From Georgenia satyanarayanai (GTDB taxonomy: Bacteria; Actinomycetota; Actinomycetes; Actinomycetales; Actinomycetaceae): 64,000 nucleotides of DNA. A program made the translations under genes and the position numbers. The notes beneath the pieces were generated by a model. The model had not been told where the DNA came from, did no database searches, and was given only the letters and a program-made list of their open reading frames with translations. The stretch is from the NCBI RefSeq assembly GCF_023715365.1, contig NZ_JAMBNZ010000013.1:22753-86752 (forward strand). The letters run 5' to 3'. Positions 1 through 8,262 of this stretch are shown here, one piece after another; within the stretch, counting starts at the first letter, position 1; each line of letters begins with the position of its first letter.

Positions 1-2172
1 CGGCTGCGCCAGGCCGCGCTGCTCGCGGGCGAGCCGCACGGCGACCTCGAGCGTCGTCGTCAGCGCCTGGTCGGCCGCCACCGACAGGACGGTGCGGTCC
101 CGCTCGTCGCGCACGCCGTCGAGCGCGTCCCCGACGGCGCCGCGCAGCAGCTCGCGGCGGCGCAGGTAGCGCACGGCGCGCACCGCGTCCGCTGGGTCGG
201 GCCGACGGCGCACGAGGGCGGCCGCCTCGCGAGCCAGCTGCTCCGGGGTGCGCGGGCGCAGTGCCTCGTCCTCCCCCAGCCAGGCCGCGGCCTCGGGCAG
301 CGCCTCGAGCCCCTCGGCGACGTACCGACTGGTGGCGAGGAGATAGCTGAGCCGCGGCGCGGCCACGCCGGAGTCGCGGAGCGTCTGGAGGTACCAGTGG
401 GTGGTGCCGAGCGCCTCGGAGACCTTACGGAAGGCGAGCAGGCCGCCGTCGGGATCCGCGCCGCGGGCGAACATGCCGAGCATGGCGGGCAGGACCTGGC
501 GCTGGATCGCGGCGGTGCGCGAGACGCCCGCCGTCAACGAGTCGAGGTGCCGGACGGCGCCGGCAGGGTCGCGGTAGCCGATCGCCGCGAGCCGCTCTCG
601 GACCGCCTCCGGGCGCAGGTGGGCGTCCTCGCGGCTGAGCCTGGCGATGAGCGGCAGCATCGGCCGGTAGAAGATGTCCTCGTGGAGGTCGCGGACCTCA
701 CGGCGCACGGCGCGCAGCCGCTGCTCGAGGGTCTCGGCGCTGCGCGTCCCGTCGCCCGGCAGCGCGCGCGCCAGGCGTCGCAGGTCCGCCTCGCCGCTGG
801 GGATGACGTGCGTGCGGCGCAGGCGGTACAGCTGCATCCGGTGCTCGAGAACGCGCAGGTAGCGGTAGCACTCGTCGAGCCGCTCGGCGGGGTCGCGGCC
901 GATGTACCCCGTCTCGGCGAGGCGGGCGATGGCGTCGAGCGTGCCCGCGGTCCTGATGGCCTCGTCGGTGCGGCCGTGGACGAGCTGGAGGAGCTGGACG
1001 GTGAACTCGACGTCCCGCAGGCCGCCGCGCCCGAGCTTCAGCTGCCGCTCCGCCTCGGCGACCGGGATGGTGTCCTCGACGCGGCGGCGCATCGCCTGGG
1101 CGTCCTCGACGAAGTTCTCCCGGCCCACCGCCGACCACACGAAGGGCTCGACGGCGGCGACGTACTCCGTGCCCAGCGCGGCGTCCCCGGCCACCGGTCG
1201 GGCCTTGAGCAGCGCCTGGAACTCCCAGGTCTTGGCCCAGCGGTCGTAGTAGGCGACGTGGGAGGCGACGGTCCGCACGAGCGGGCCGTCCTTGCCCTCC
1301 GGGCGCAGGTTCGCGTCCACCGGCCACAGCGGTGGCTCCGTCCCGACGGCGCCGCTCACGTTCCGCGCCAGCGCGCCGGCCAGGCGGGTGGCGACGGCGG
1401 TGGCCTCGTCCTCGCCGGCGCCCTCCCCAGGGGCAACGACGTAGACGACGTCGACGTCGGAGATGTAGTTGAGCTCGCGGCCACCGGCCTTGCCCATCCC
1501 GATGACGGCGAGGCGGGCGCCGCGGCCGTGGTCGGGAAGGTCCGCGCGGGCGACGGCGAGGGCGGCCTCCAGGGCAGCGGCCGCGAGGTCCGACAGGGCG
1601 GCGGCCACCGCGGGGAAGGCGCCGAGCGGGTCGGGGCTGGTGAGATCCGCGGCGGCCACCTCGAGGAGCCGGCGGCGGTAGCAGCGGCGCAGTGCCTCGA
1701 CCCCGGCGGTGCCGGTCACCGTGGCGACGGGTGCGGCGTCGGACGGGTCGGCACCGACAGCCCGCAGCGCGCGGTCCCGCTCGTCCTGCGGCGTGAGGTC
1801 GAGGACGCCGTCGGCGTGCTCGTCACCGAGGAGGGTCGCGTCGGCGGGGCGGGCGACGAGCATGTCGCCCAGTGCGCTCGAGGAGCCGAGGACGGCGAGG
1901 AGCCGCTGCCGGTGCCCACCGTCGGAGGCGAGCACCGCCGCGAGGTCCGGTGCGCCGTCGTCGTCCTGCGCCGCCTCGAGCAGGCGGACCAGGGTGAGGA
2001 GCGCGAGGTCCGGGTCGGCCACTCGCCCGAGCGCGGCGGGCAGCGGCGCGCCGGCGTCCTCCGCGCGCGCGAGAGGCGTGGCGAGGACCGCCTCGTCGAG
2101 GAGCCCCGCCGCCCGGCGAGGGTCGGTGAAGCCGAGCCGGAGCAGCTCCTGGGTGGGCGTGGGTGCGCGCAC
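1..2172 (-). CDS. glnE: Bifunctional glutamine synthetase adenylyltransferase/adenylyl-removing enzyme, 3' end outside window
   Basis: The enzyme adds AMP to, and removes AMP from, glutamine synthetase I, tuning ammonia assimilation to nitrogen status. About 724 residues are visible of a family normally near 1000, so most of the second nucleotidyltransferase domain lies beyond the left edge. Reading leftward from a GTG at 2172, the protein begins VRAPTPTQELLRLGFTDPRR. The nucleotidyltransferase signature GMGKAGGRELNYISDVDVVY lies near residues 223-242, and the LGRGGLRDVEF segment that closes the first domain lies near residue 380. The start is 6 bases past the stop of glnA2, so the two genes are probably cotranscribed in the order glnA2-glnE, as in mycobacteria. 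The opposite strand carries a very long open frame that is only a GC-rich shadow. Family identity is certain; the start codon is likely. Confidence 0.95.
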   Translation of the reverse strand, partial: MRAPTPTQELLRLGFTDPRRAAGLLDEAVLATPLARAEDAGAPLPAALGRVADPDLALLTLVRLLEAAQDDDGAPDLAAVLASDGGHRQRLLAVLGSSSALGDMLVARPADATLLGDEHADGVLDLTPQDERDRALRAVGADPSDAAPVATVTGTAGVEALRRCYRRRLLEVAAADLTSPDPLGAFPAVAAALSDLAAAALEAALAVARADLPDHGRGARLAVIGMGKAGGRELNYISDVDVVYVVAPGEGAGEDEATAVATRLAGALARNVSGAVGTEPPLWPVDANLRPEGKDGPLVRTVASHVAYYDRWAKTWEFQALLKARPVAGDAALGTEYVAAVEPFVWSAVGRENFVEDAQAMRRRVEDTIPVAEAERQLKLGRGGLRDVEFTVQLLQLVHGRTDEAIRTAGTLDAIARLAETGYIGRDPAERLDECYRYLRVLEHRMQLYRLRRTHVIPSGEADLRRLARALPGDGTRSAETLEQRLRAVRREVRDLHEDIFYRPMLPLIARLSREDAHLRPEAVRERLAAIGYRDPAGAVRHLDSLTAGVSRTAAIQRQVLPAMLGMFARGADPDGGLLAFRKVSEALGTTHWYLQTLRDSGVAAPRLSYLLATSRYVAEGLEALPEAAAWLGEDEALRPRTPEQLAREAAALVRRRPDPADAVRAVRYLRRRELLRGAVGDALDGVRDERDRTVLSVAADQALTTTLEVAVRLAREQRGLAQP

Positions 2173-2178
2173 GGCGGG

Positions 2179-3516
2179 TCAGATGCCGGGCAGCAGGCTA
2201 CGCAGCTCGTAGGGCGTGACCTGGGAGCGGTACTCGGTCCACTCCTGGCGCTTGTTGCGGACGAAGAACGCGAAGACGTCCTCGCCGAGGGTCTCGGCGA
2301 CGAGCTCGGAGGACTCCATGACCTCCAACGCCTGCTCGAGGCTGCCGGGCAGCGGTTTGATGCCCATGGCCTTGCGCTCGACGTCCGACAGCGCCCACAC
2401 GTTGTCCTCGGCGCCGTCGGGCAGCTCGTAACCCTCCTCGATGCCCTTGAGGCCGGCGGCGATGAGCATGGCGAAGGCGAGGTAGGGGTTGGCAGCGGCG
2501 TCCAGCGCGCGGTACTCCGCGCGCGTGGAAGGGCCCTTGTCCGGCTTGTGCATGGGCACGCGGACGAGCGCGGACCGGTTGTTGTGCCCCCAGCACACGT
2601 AGCTGGGCGCCTCTCCCCCGCCCCACAGGCGCTTGTAGGAGTTCACGTACTGGTTGGTGACGGCGGTGATCTCGGCGGCGTGGTGGAGCAGCCCGGCGAT
2701 GAACGAGCGACCGGTCGAGGACAGCTGGTACTGCCCTGCCGGGTCGTAGAAGGCGTTGGCGTCCCCCTCGAAGAGGGAGAAGTGCGTGTGCATGCCCGAG
2801 CCGGGGGCCCCGATGAGGGGCTTGGGCATGAAGGTGGCCATGATGCCCTGCTGGAGGGCGACCTCCTTGACCACGGTGCGGAAGGTCATGATGTTGTCCG
2901 CGGTGGACAGGGCGTCCGCGTAGCGCAGGTCGATCTCGTTCTGCCCCGGCCCGGCCTCGTGGTGGGAGTACTCCACGGAGATGCCCATGGACTCGAGCAG
3001 CGTGATGGTGTCGCGCCGGAAGTCGTGGGCGGTGCCGCGGGCGACGTGGTCGAAGTAGCCGGCCGTGTCGATCGGGACGAGGGGCGCGTCGGGGCTCTGG
3101 CGCTGCTCGAAGAGGTAGAACTCGATCTCCGGGTGGGTGTAGCAGGTGAAGCCGGCGTCCTTGGCGCGTTCGAGCGTGCGCTTGAGGACGTTGCGGGGGT
3201 CGGAGCGGGCGGGCTCGCCGTCGGGGGTGAGGATGTCGCAGAACATCCGCGCGACGCCGTGCTCGTCCCCGCGCCAGGGCAGCAGCTGGAAGGTGGCCGG
3301 GTCGGGCTTGGCCAGCATGTCCGCCTCATAGACGCGGGTGAGGCCCTCGATGGAGCTGCCGTCGAAACCGATACCCTCGGCGAAGGCCGCCTCGATCTCA
3401 GCAGGTGCGATGGCCACGGACTTGAGCACGCCGAGGACGTCGGTGAACCACAGCCGGATGAAGCGGATGTCGCGTTCCTCGATCGCGCGGAGCACGTACT
3501 CCTGCTGCCTGTCCAT
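2179..3516 (-). CDS. glnA2: Glutamine synthetase type I, GlnA2-like, lacking the adenylylation tyrosine
   Basis: This 445-residue cytoplasmic enzyme belongs to the ATP-dependent glutamate-ammonia ligase family. The beta-grasp start (MDRQQEYVLRAIEERDIRFI), DGSSIEG (52-58), the metal-ligand segment HPEIEFYLF (128-136), EAGPGQNEIDL (187-197) and HTHFSLF (243-249) are all present. At the place where adenylylated enzymes have an N-L-Y-D-L motif, this protein reads N372-V-W-A-L, so the target tyrosine is replaced by tryptophan. GlnE next door therefore probably modifies a different GlnA1 elsewhere in the genome. The ATG at 3516 has a purine-rich RBS (gaggaag), and a -10-like TACTCT lies at 3562-3567. 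A longer frame extends upstream to 3756 but runs into the neighbouring gene and does not resemble the family. Whether it makes glutamine or, like some GlnA paralogues, a gamma-glutamylated amine cannot be read from sequence. Confidence 0.93.
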   Translation of the reverse strand: MDRQQEYVLRAIEERDIRFIRLWFTDVLGVLKSVAIAPAEIEAAFAEGIGFDGSSIEGLTRVYEADMLAKPDPATFQLLPWRGDEHGVARMFCDILTPDGEPARSDPRNVLKRTLERAKDAGFTCYTHPEIEFYLFEQRQSPDAPLVPIDTAGYFDHVARGTAHDFRRDTITLLESMGISVEYSHHEAGPGQNEIDLRYADALSTADNIMTFRTVVKEVALQQGIMATFMPKPLIGAPGSGMHTHFSLFEGDANAFYDPAGQYQLSSTGRSFIAGLLHHAAEITAVTNQYVNSYKRLWGGGEAPSYVCWGHNNRSALVRVPMHKPDKGPSTRAEYRALDAAANPYLAFAMLIAAGLKGIEEGYELPDGAEDNVWALSDVERKAMGIKPLPGSLEQALEVMESSELVAETLGEDVFAFFVRNKRQEWTEYRSQVTPYELRSLLPGI

Positions 3517-3616
3517 CGGCGGCTTCCTCTCGTCGTCGCGTTCCTGCCACCCTCTGCGCCGAGAGTACAGTTCCCGGCCGACATCCCCGGTCAGGTCGCC
3601 CGCTGGCCGCGCCCGC

Positions 3617-4558
3617 TCAGGACGCCGCGGCGCAGGCGTCCACGAGGCGCCTGAGCGGGGACTCCAGCCCCCACCGCTCGGCCAGCTCAAGGAGCGCGTC
3701 CCCGTCCGTGGGCACGTCACCGAGCTCCCCGTGCTCGTCGGCGACGGGGGCGTCACGGGCGACCTGGACGACGGTCGGTGCGACGGCGAGGTAGTCGGCC
3801 GCGGCGAGGATGCGCTTGCGCTGGGTGGCGGTGAGCGAGGAGCCGGAGTCGTTGGCCGCCTCGACGATCCCGGCGAGCGTGCCGTGCTGGGCGAGAAGTG
3901 ACGCGGCCGTCTTCTCCCCGATGCCCGCGACGCCCGGCAGCCCGTCGCTGGGGTCCCCGCGCAGGGTCGCCATGTCGGCGTAGGCCTGCCCGCCCTCGAC
4001 CCCGTACTTCTCCCGCAGCCACGCCTCGTCGATGCGCTGGGGCTCCTTCTGCCCGCGCACCGGGTAGAGGACGGTGACGCCCGCGGCGTCGTCGACGAGC
4101 TGGAACAGGTCGCGGTCCCCCGTCATGACGAGCACCTCGGGAGCGCGGTCGGTGGCCGCGACCTCGCGGGCGACGAGCGTGCCGATGACGTCGTCGGCCT
4201 CGTAGCCGGGCGAGCCGAGACGCGGGATCCCGACGGCGGAGAGCACGTCGACGATGATCGGCACCTGGGCGGTGAGCAGCTCGGGGACCTCCTCGCCGCC
4301 GTCGTCGGAGAGCCGGTGCTCCTTGTAGGAGGGGATGGCCGCGACGCGGAAGGCCGGGCGCCAGTCGTCGTCCCAGCAGGCGATGACGCGCGAGGGCCGG
4401 TGCGCCTCCACGAGCCGGGAGATCGCGTCGAGGAAGCCGCGCACGGCGTTGATCGGCGTCCCGTCCGGAGCGGTCATCGTGTCCGGCAGGGCGAAGAACG
4501 CCCGGAAGTACATGGAGGCGGAGTCGAGAAGGAGCAGCGGTCCCGGCTGGTCACTCAT
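3617..4558 (-). CDS. 5'-3' exonuclease (PolA N-domain/flap endonuclease-like)
   Basis: This 313-residue stand-alone homologue of the 5' nuclease domain of DNA polymerase I probably removes 5' flaps or RNA primers. Metal-binding acidic motifs are intact: D12 in the first strand, E120-A-D-D123, T146-GDRD-150, and the G201-DPSDGLPG segment that leads into the helix-hairpin-helix (GIGEKTAAS). No polymerase domain follows, so it is not a truncated PolA. The ATG at 4558 overlaps the stop of the upstream small gene by 8 bases, which indicates translational coupling in a three-gene minus-strand unit (membrane protein, small protein, exonuclease). Its stop is 100 bases from the glnA2 start. Confidence 0.92.
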   Translation of the reverse strand: MSDQPGPLLLLDSASMYFRAFFALPDTMTAPDGTPINAVRGFLDAISRLVEAHRPSRVIACWDDDWRPAFRVAAIPSYKEHRLSDDGGEEVPELLTAQVPIIVDVLSAVGIPRLGSPGYEADDVIGTLVAREVAATDRAPEVLVMTGDRDLFQLVDDAAGVTVLYPVRGQKEPQRIDEAWLREKYGVEGGQAYADMATLRGDPSDGLPGVAGIGEKTAASLLAQHGTLAGIVEAANDSGSSLTATQRKRILAAADYLAVAPTVVQVARDAPVADEHGELGDVPTDGDALLELAERWGLESPLRRLVDACAAAS

Positions 4559-4961
4559 GCGGTGATCCTTGCAGAAGAAGGACGGTCAGCGTGCGCGCGA
4601 GACGGTCCAGTCCCGCCTCCAGCGGGAGGCCGACGCCGTCCACCGGACCGACCGCGTACCGACCGTCGCGGACGACGTCGTCGAGCTCCCGGCCCTCGAG
4701 CCACACGCGGCTGAGCCGCGCCGGCTGGGGGTGTGCGTGGAGGGTGAGGTCGACGCAGGCGGCCGGGTGGGACAGGTCCATCCAGTACGCGAGGTGGGGG
4801 AAGCGGGCGCTGAACTCGTGCCCCGCGCTGCAGAAGGTCACCTCGACGTCACGGCCGATGCCTGCCTGTCCGGCCTGGAAGCCGTGCGGCGTCAGCACCG
4901 GATCGAGGGCGTCACAGACGTGACGAGCGATCGCGAGGGCGCTGTCCGCTGAGCTGGTCAT
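4551..4961 (-). CDS. Hypothetical 136-residue protein
   Basis: The family is not recognised. The protein is soluble-looking and starts MTSSADSALAIARHVCDAL. It has a central aromatic/histidine-rich stretch (GHEFSARFPHLAYWMDLSHP) and ends QGSPHE. The ATG at 4961 overlaps the stop of the membrane protein gene (ATGA), and its own stop overlaps the exonuclease start, so it sits inside a tightly coupled operon. Codon use matches its neighbours. The tight coupling on both sides supports a real gene even though no function can be assigned. Confidence 0.75.
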   Translation of the reverse strand: MTSSADSALAIARHVCDALDPVLTPHGFQAGQAGIGRDVEVTFCSAGHEFSARFPHLAYWMDLSHPAACVDLTLHAHPQPARLSRVWLEGRELDDVVRDGRYAVGPVDGVGLPLEAGLDRLARTLTVLLLQGSPHE

Positions 4962-5512
4962 GGTGCGGCCGATCCCCTCAGCCACCGGCGCTCCCCCCAC
5001 CGCAGGTAGAGGCACGACCCGACCGCGATGAGAGCCGCGCGGACCGCGTAGGACGTCACCGGCTGCACCGCCGTCGGGGCCAGGAGCGCGACAGCCGCGA
5101 TGAGGACGCCGTAGGCGAGGAGGAGCAGACCGACGTAGCGCACCCATCGCCACCTCCGCGGCGGCGTCGCCCACAGGCCGGTCACCCGGACGGAGACCGC
5201 TGACGTGAGACCGAGAAGGATCCCGGCGGCGGTAGCAATCGGGACGGTGACGATGAAGAACCAGACGAGAATCCCCGCGCTGTAGACGAACGGGTTCCCG
5301 TAAGTCGCTGCGGGGTAGCGCAGGAACGAGTAGGTCAGGAGCACGGTCATCGGCAGAACGGCCACCGTGATCGCCGCAAGGATCCAGAAGGCCGTCAGGC
5401 GGAGAATCCACCGGCGTGGCCGCAGCCGCTCCCCGGGCACGACACCGGCGCGAATGCCGAATGCCGAAGACGCAGACCTGAGCGCGCGCATGCCCGCATC
5501 CTTGCAGAGCAT
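4958..5512 (-). CDS. Hypothetical four-helix membrane protein
   Basis: This 184-residue protein has about four hydrophobic segments (roughly residues 36-60, 77-103, 125-147 and 154-171) after a basic N-terminus, so it is an integral membrane protein of unknown function. The ATG at 5512 is listed; a second ATG at 5491 (MRALRS) is a reasonable alternative because nothing before it looks conserved. It is the first gene of the coupled trio that ends with the exonuclease, and the shared ATGA junction suggests coordinated production. No transport signature was recognised. Confidence 0.75.
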   Translation of the reverse strand: MLCKDAGMRALRSASSAFGIRAGVVPGERLRPRRWILRLTAFWILAAITVAVLPMTVLLTYSFLRYPAATYGNPFVYSAGILVWFFIVTVPIATAAGILLGLTSAVSVRVTGLWATPPRRWRWVRYVGLLLLAYGVLIAAVALLAPTAVQPVTSYAVRAALIAVGSCLYLRWGERRWLRGSAAP

Positions 5513-5658
5513 CCGGAGGAGGTACGTCGGTCCCAGGACGTTGCGTGAGCAACTGGGAGGGGATCCTCACCCCGTCTCTCCCATGGATGCCTCGGCCGCC
5601 CGCCGTGCACATTCAGCAGCTCCCGACGCTACCGCCGCGGAGGCGTGAGCTGTGTCGA

Positions 5659-5701
5659 GAGACGTGAGATTGCTCCGCCTGGTGGAGCAATCTCACGTCT
5701 C
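5659..5701. repeat. Perfect 18-bp inverted repeat (strong hairpin) between divergent genes
   Basis: Left arm 5659-5676 (GAGACGTGAGATTGCTCC) and right arm 5684-5701 are exact reverse complements around a 7-base loop. It lies in the 288-base region between a minus-strand and a plus-strand gene start, where a terminator would not be expected. It could be a regulator site, an mRNA leader structure or a small repeat element. There is no U-tract. The rest of 5513-5800 shows only a -10 for the thioesterase gene. Confidence 0.8.
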
Positions 5702-5788
5702 GGACCACGCCCCTTCCGCCGTGGGTCCGCGACGCGGCCGTGGCGGGTCGCACGCCGCCCTCGCCGGGTTTGGGCCGGTTTGCGGACC

Positions 5789-5794
5789 TAACCT
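5789..5794 (+). promoter_or_regulatory. -10 hexamer TAACCT placed for leaderless thioesterase mRNA
   Basis: TAACCT is followed by exactly 6 bases and then the ATG at 5801, so transcription would begin at the start codon. There is no Shine-Dalgarno sequence before the ATG. The same geometry recurs throughout the window. Confidence 0.55.
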
Positions 5795-5800
5795 GGACTC

Positions 5801-6241
5801 ATGCACTCCGACGACATCAACTTCCACACCCGCAAGTGGATCCGGCCCGAGGACCTCAACGCCAACGGCACCCTCTTCGGTGGCAGCCTGCTGCGGTGGA
5901 TCGACGAGGAGGCCGCGATCTACGCGATGATCCAGCTCGGCAACGAGCGGGTGGTCACGAAGTACATGTCGGAGATCAACTTCTTCAGCTCGGCCACGCA
6001 GGGTGACATCGTCGAGATGGGCCTGCGGGCCACCCGCTTCGGACGGACCTCGCTGACGATGCGGGCCGAGGTGCGCAACCTCTTCACCCGCCACAGCATC
6101 CTCACGATCGACTCGATCGTCTTCGTCAACCTCGGTGAGGACGGCCGCCCAACCCCCCACGGCCAGTCGTCCATCACCTTCGAGCGCGACCGCATCCCCG
6201 AGCGCCTGCGCCCGGACGTCCACGAGCCGCGTCCCCGCTGA
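5801..6241 (+). CDS. Acyl-CoA thioesterase (hotdog fold)
   Basis: This 146-residue single-domain hotdog protein resembles the YciA/ACOT group, which hydrolyses acyl-CoA to free acid and CoA in the cytoplasm. Typical features are the P-E-D-L-N-x-N-G-T-L-F-G-G motif near residues 16-28, followed by RWIDEEAAI, and the beta-strand segment GDIVEMGLRATRFGRTS. Its length is normal for a one-hotdog subunit, which would work as an oligomer. It stands alone, divergent from the exonuclease operon, with the convergent PHP gene 86 bases downstream. Substrate chain length cannot be predicted. Confidence 0.9.
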   Translation: MHSDDINFHTRKWIRPEDLNANGTLFGGSLLRWIDEEAAIYAMIQLGNERVVTKYMSEINFFSSATQGDIVEMGLRATRFGRTSLTMRAEVRNLFTRHSILTIDSIVFVNLGEDGRPTPHGQSSITFERDRIPERLRPDVHEPRPR

Positions 6242-6327
6242 GGCGGCACCTGTGGGCAGCGGCTCCGTCCACAGGTCCCGGAAGTACTCAGCGCTCGGCG
6301 CGAGCCGGGGGGCGGGGGCGGGGTCAG

Positions 6328-7341
6328 TCAGCGGTTGGTCCAGGCGAGGAGATCGTCGAGGGGCAGCGCGTTGACGATGCGGTCGCGCGGGACCTGCGCC
6401 TCGGCGGCGCGCGCGCAGCCGTGGTCGAGGAACTCCAGCTGGCCAGGCGCGTGGGCGTCGGTGTCGATCGCCACCAGGCACCCGAGGTCGACGACGACCT
6501 CGAGCAGCCGCATGGGCGGGTCGAGCCGTTCGGGGCGTGAGTTGAGCTCGACGGCGACGTCGTTGTCCCGGCACGCGCCGAAGACCGCCTCCGCGTCGAA
6601 CTCCGACTCCGGCCGGGTGCCGCGGCCGCCGGTGACGAGCCGCCCGGTGCAGTGCCCGAGGACGTCGACGAGCGGGTGCTCGACGGCTGCGACCATCCGC
6701 CGGGTCATCGCGCGGCTGTTCATCCGGAGCTTGGAGTGCACGCTGGCGACGACGACGTCGAGGCGGGCGAGCAGCTCCGGCTCCTGGTCGAGTTCGCCGT
6801 CGTCGAGGATGTCGACCTCGATGCCGGTGAGGATCCGGAACGGCGCGAGCTCGGTGTTGAGCGCGTCGACCACGTCGAGCTGTTCCCGCAGCCGCTCGGC
6901 CGACAGCCCGCGCGCGACCGTGAGCCGCGGGGAGTGGTCGGTGAGCGCGAGGTAGTCGTGCCCGAGCTCGACGGCGGCGCGCGCCATGTCGATGATCGGG
7001 GTACCGCCGTCGGACCACTCGGAGTGGGAGTGCAGGTCCCCGCGCAACCAGCCTCGGACCTCCTCCCCGCCCTCGGCGAGTGGCGTCCCCGCCCGCTCCT
7101 CCAGCGCCGTGAGGTAGTCGGGCACCTGCCCGCGCGCGGCCTCCACCGCCACGCCGGCGGTCCGCTGTCCCACGTCGGGCAGCTCGGTGAGCGTCCCGGT
7201 GGCCAGGCGCCGCTCCAGCTCCTGCGGCTCGAGGTCCTCCAGGCGTCGCGCCGCCTTACGGAACGCGGTGGCGCGCCGGGCGTCCGCGCGCTCGCGCTCC
7301 ATGAGGTAGGCCACGCGCTTGAGTGCCGCTACAGGGTCCAT
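6328..7341 (-). CDS. PHP-domain phosphoesterase, DNA polymerase X C-terminal type
   Basis: This 337-residue protein has an N-terminal helical region (about 1-70, with LPDVGQRTA resembling a helix-hairpin-helix) and a complete PHP metallophosphoesterase domain. Metal-binding motifs are H104-S-H106, T134-DH, G173-IEVDI and V201-HSKL, with the late D-T-D-A-H-A motif. It resembles bacterial PolX proteins that have lost the polymerase catalytic palm, so a nuclease or phosphatase role in DNA repair or nucleotide metabolism is plausible. The ATG at 7341 is preceded by TAGCCT with a 6-base gap (7348-7353), which suggests leaderless translation. Confidence 0.85.
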   Translation of the reverse strand: MDPVAALKRVAYLMERERADARRATAFRKAARRLEDLEPQELERRLATGTLTELPDVGQRTAGVAVEAARGQVPDYLTALEERAGTPLAEGGEEVRGWLRGDLHSHSEWSDGGTPIIDMARAAVELGHDYLALTDHSPRLTVARGLSAERLREQLDVVDALNTELAPFRILTGIEVDILDDGELDQEPELLARLDVVVASVHSKLRMNSRAMTRRMVAAVEHPLVDVLGHCTGRLVTGGRGTRPESEFDAEAVFGACRDNDVAVELNSRPERLDPPMRLLEVVVDLGCLVAIDTDAHAPGQLEFLDHGCARAAEAQVPRDRIVNALPLDDLLAWTNR

Positions 7342-7347
7342 CCGGGG

Positions 7348-7353
7348 AGGCTA
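7348..7353 (-). promoter_or_regulatory. -10 hexamer TAGCCT for leaderless PHP gene
   Basis: Reading on the minus strand, TAGCCT, then CCCCGG, then the ATG at 7341. The exact 6-base gap fits a transcript that starts at the codon. Confidence 0.5.
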
Positions 7354-7381
7354 CGACGGCGCAGCTCGCCGTGCTCGGGGG

Positions 7382-8194
7382 TCAGCCGCGCACGAGGCGG
7401 CCGAGCTCGGCACCGTCCGGGCCGAGGAGCACGAGCTCGGCACCGTCGACGACGGCGTGAGAGGCGCCACCGACCCAGGCGCCCACCGGCGCGCCGGGGC
7501 AGCCGATGAGGGTCATCGGTCCGGACAGCGCGAGCAGTCGCCCCTCCGAGACGGTCCAGCGGCCGCCCTGCCCGTTGCACCCGTCGCTGCCGCCCCAGGT
7601 CCCGTCGTCCTCGAAGACGACGTACGGGTCGGTCTCCACGGGGGGACCGGCCGGCACCCACCGGCCGAGGAGGTGCTCGGCGCTCGCCGTCCGGGCGCCG
7701 TCCGGGAGCTCCGGGACGGCCAGCGCTGCCCGCACGTCGTCGGTGACCGCCGGCGGCTCCGCGTACCACTCGGCCATGGTGTCGACAGGCTCGGGAGCAC
7801 CGTCGACCGCGAGGGTGGCCACCACCGCGCCGTCGTCGTCCTCGAGCTGCCAGCCGTCCCCGGTGACCCGGTAGGCGTGCGCGCCGACGAGCCAGTCCGG
7901 CGAGATGTCGTCGACGGGCTGGCCGGAGAAGCCGTCCACCGCCGCGAGGATCGTCCGCCCGTCCGCGGTCCAGCTCCCCGACAGGACCGCCGACCCGCGC
8001 CACAGCACGAGCCCAGCCCCGTCGAGCCGCAGCCACGTGTCTCGAGCCTCGCCCGCACCGCTGACCCGCCACAGTCCGACGAGGTCGACCGGGTCCGCCC
8101 AGCTGTTCTCACCGCCCTGCGGCGCCGGCCGCTCTGCGCACCCGCTCAGGAGCAGTAGAGCCACCGCTGCGGCCAGGAGTACGCGCGCCCTCAC
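7382..8194 (-). CDS. META-domain lipoprotein
   Basis: This 270-residue exported protein starts at a GTG (8194) with a clear AGGAGGT ribosome site. It begins VRARVLLAAAVALLLLSGCA, a signal peptide with a lipobox ending in cysteine 19. The C-terminal part (about 165-270) carries a META/HslJ-like domain, with the SDGCN motif and the late L-I-G-C-P segment; the part before it looks like a degenerate copy of the same fold. HslJ-type proteins are cell-envelope proteins linked to stress in Gram-negatives, and the role in actinobacteria is unknown. The long frame extending upstream to 9595 is a shadow of recQ. Confidence 0.8.
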   Translation of the reverse strand: MRARVLLAAAVALLLLSGCAERPAPQGGENSWADPVDLVGLWRVSGAGEARDTWLRLDGAGLVLWRGSAVLSGSWTADGRTILAAVDGFSGQPVDDISPDWLVGAHAYRVTGDGWQLEDDDGAVVATLAVDGAPEPVDTMAEWYAEPPAVTDDVRAALAVPELPDGARTASAEHLLGRWVPAGPPVETDPYVVFEDDGTWGGSDGCNGQGGRWTVSEGRLLALSGPMTLIGCPGAPVGAWVGGASHAVVDGAELVLLGPDGAELGRLVRG

Positions 8195-8262
8195 CGGGAC
8201 CTCCTCACATCGTCGTCCCGTCCAGTCAAGCACGGCGGAAGAACGGCGAACTGTCGGCGGTG

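Noticed and set aside
397..3654. A 1085-codon open frame on the plus strand opposite glnE and glnA2
   Set aside because: Shadow of GC-rich coding on the minus strand: the composition is Arg/Gly/Val/Glu-rich, no domain is seen, and the real genes there have clear catalytic motifs.
5659..5701. The 18-bp hairpin as a simple transcription terminator
   Set aside because: It lies between divergent starts, where neither gene needs a terminator, and it lacks a U-tract. It is left as a repeat of unknown role.
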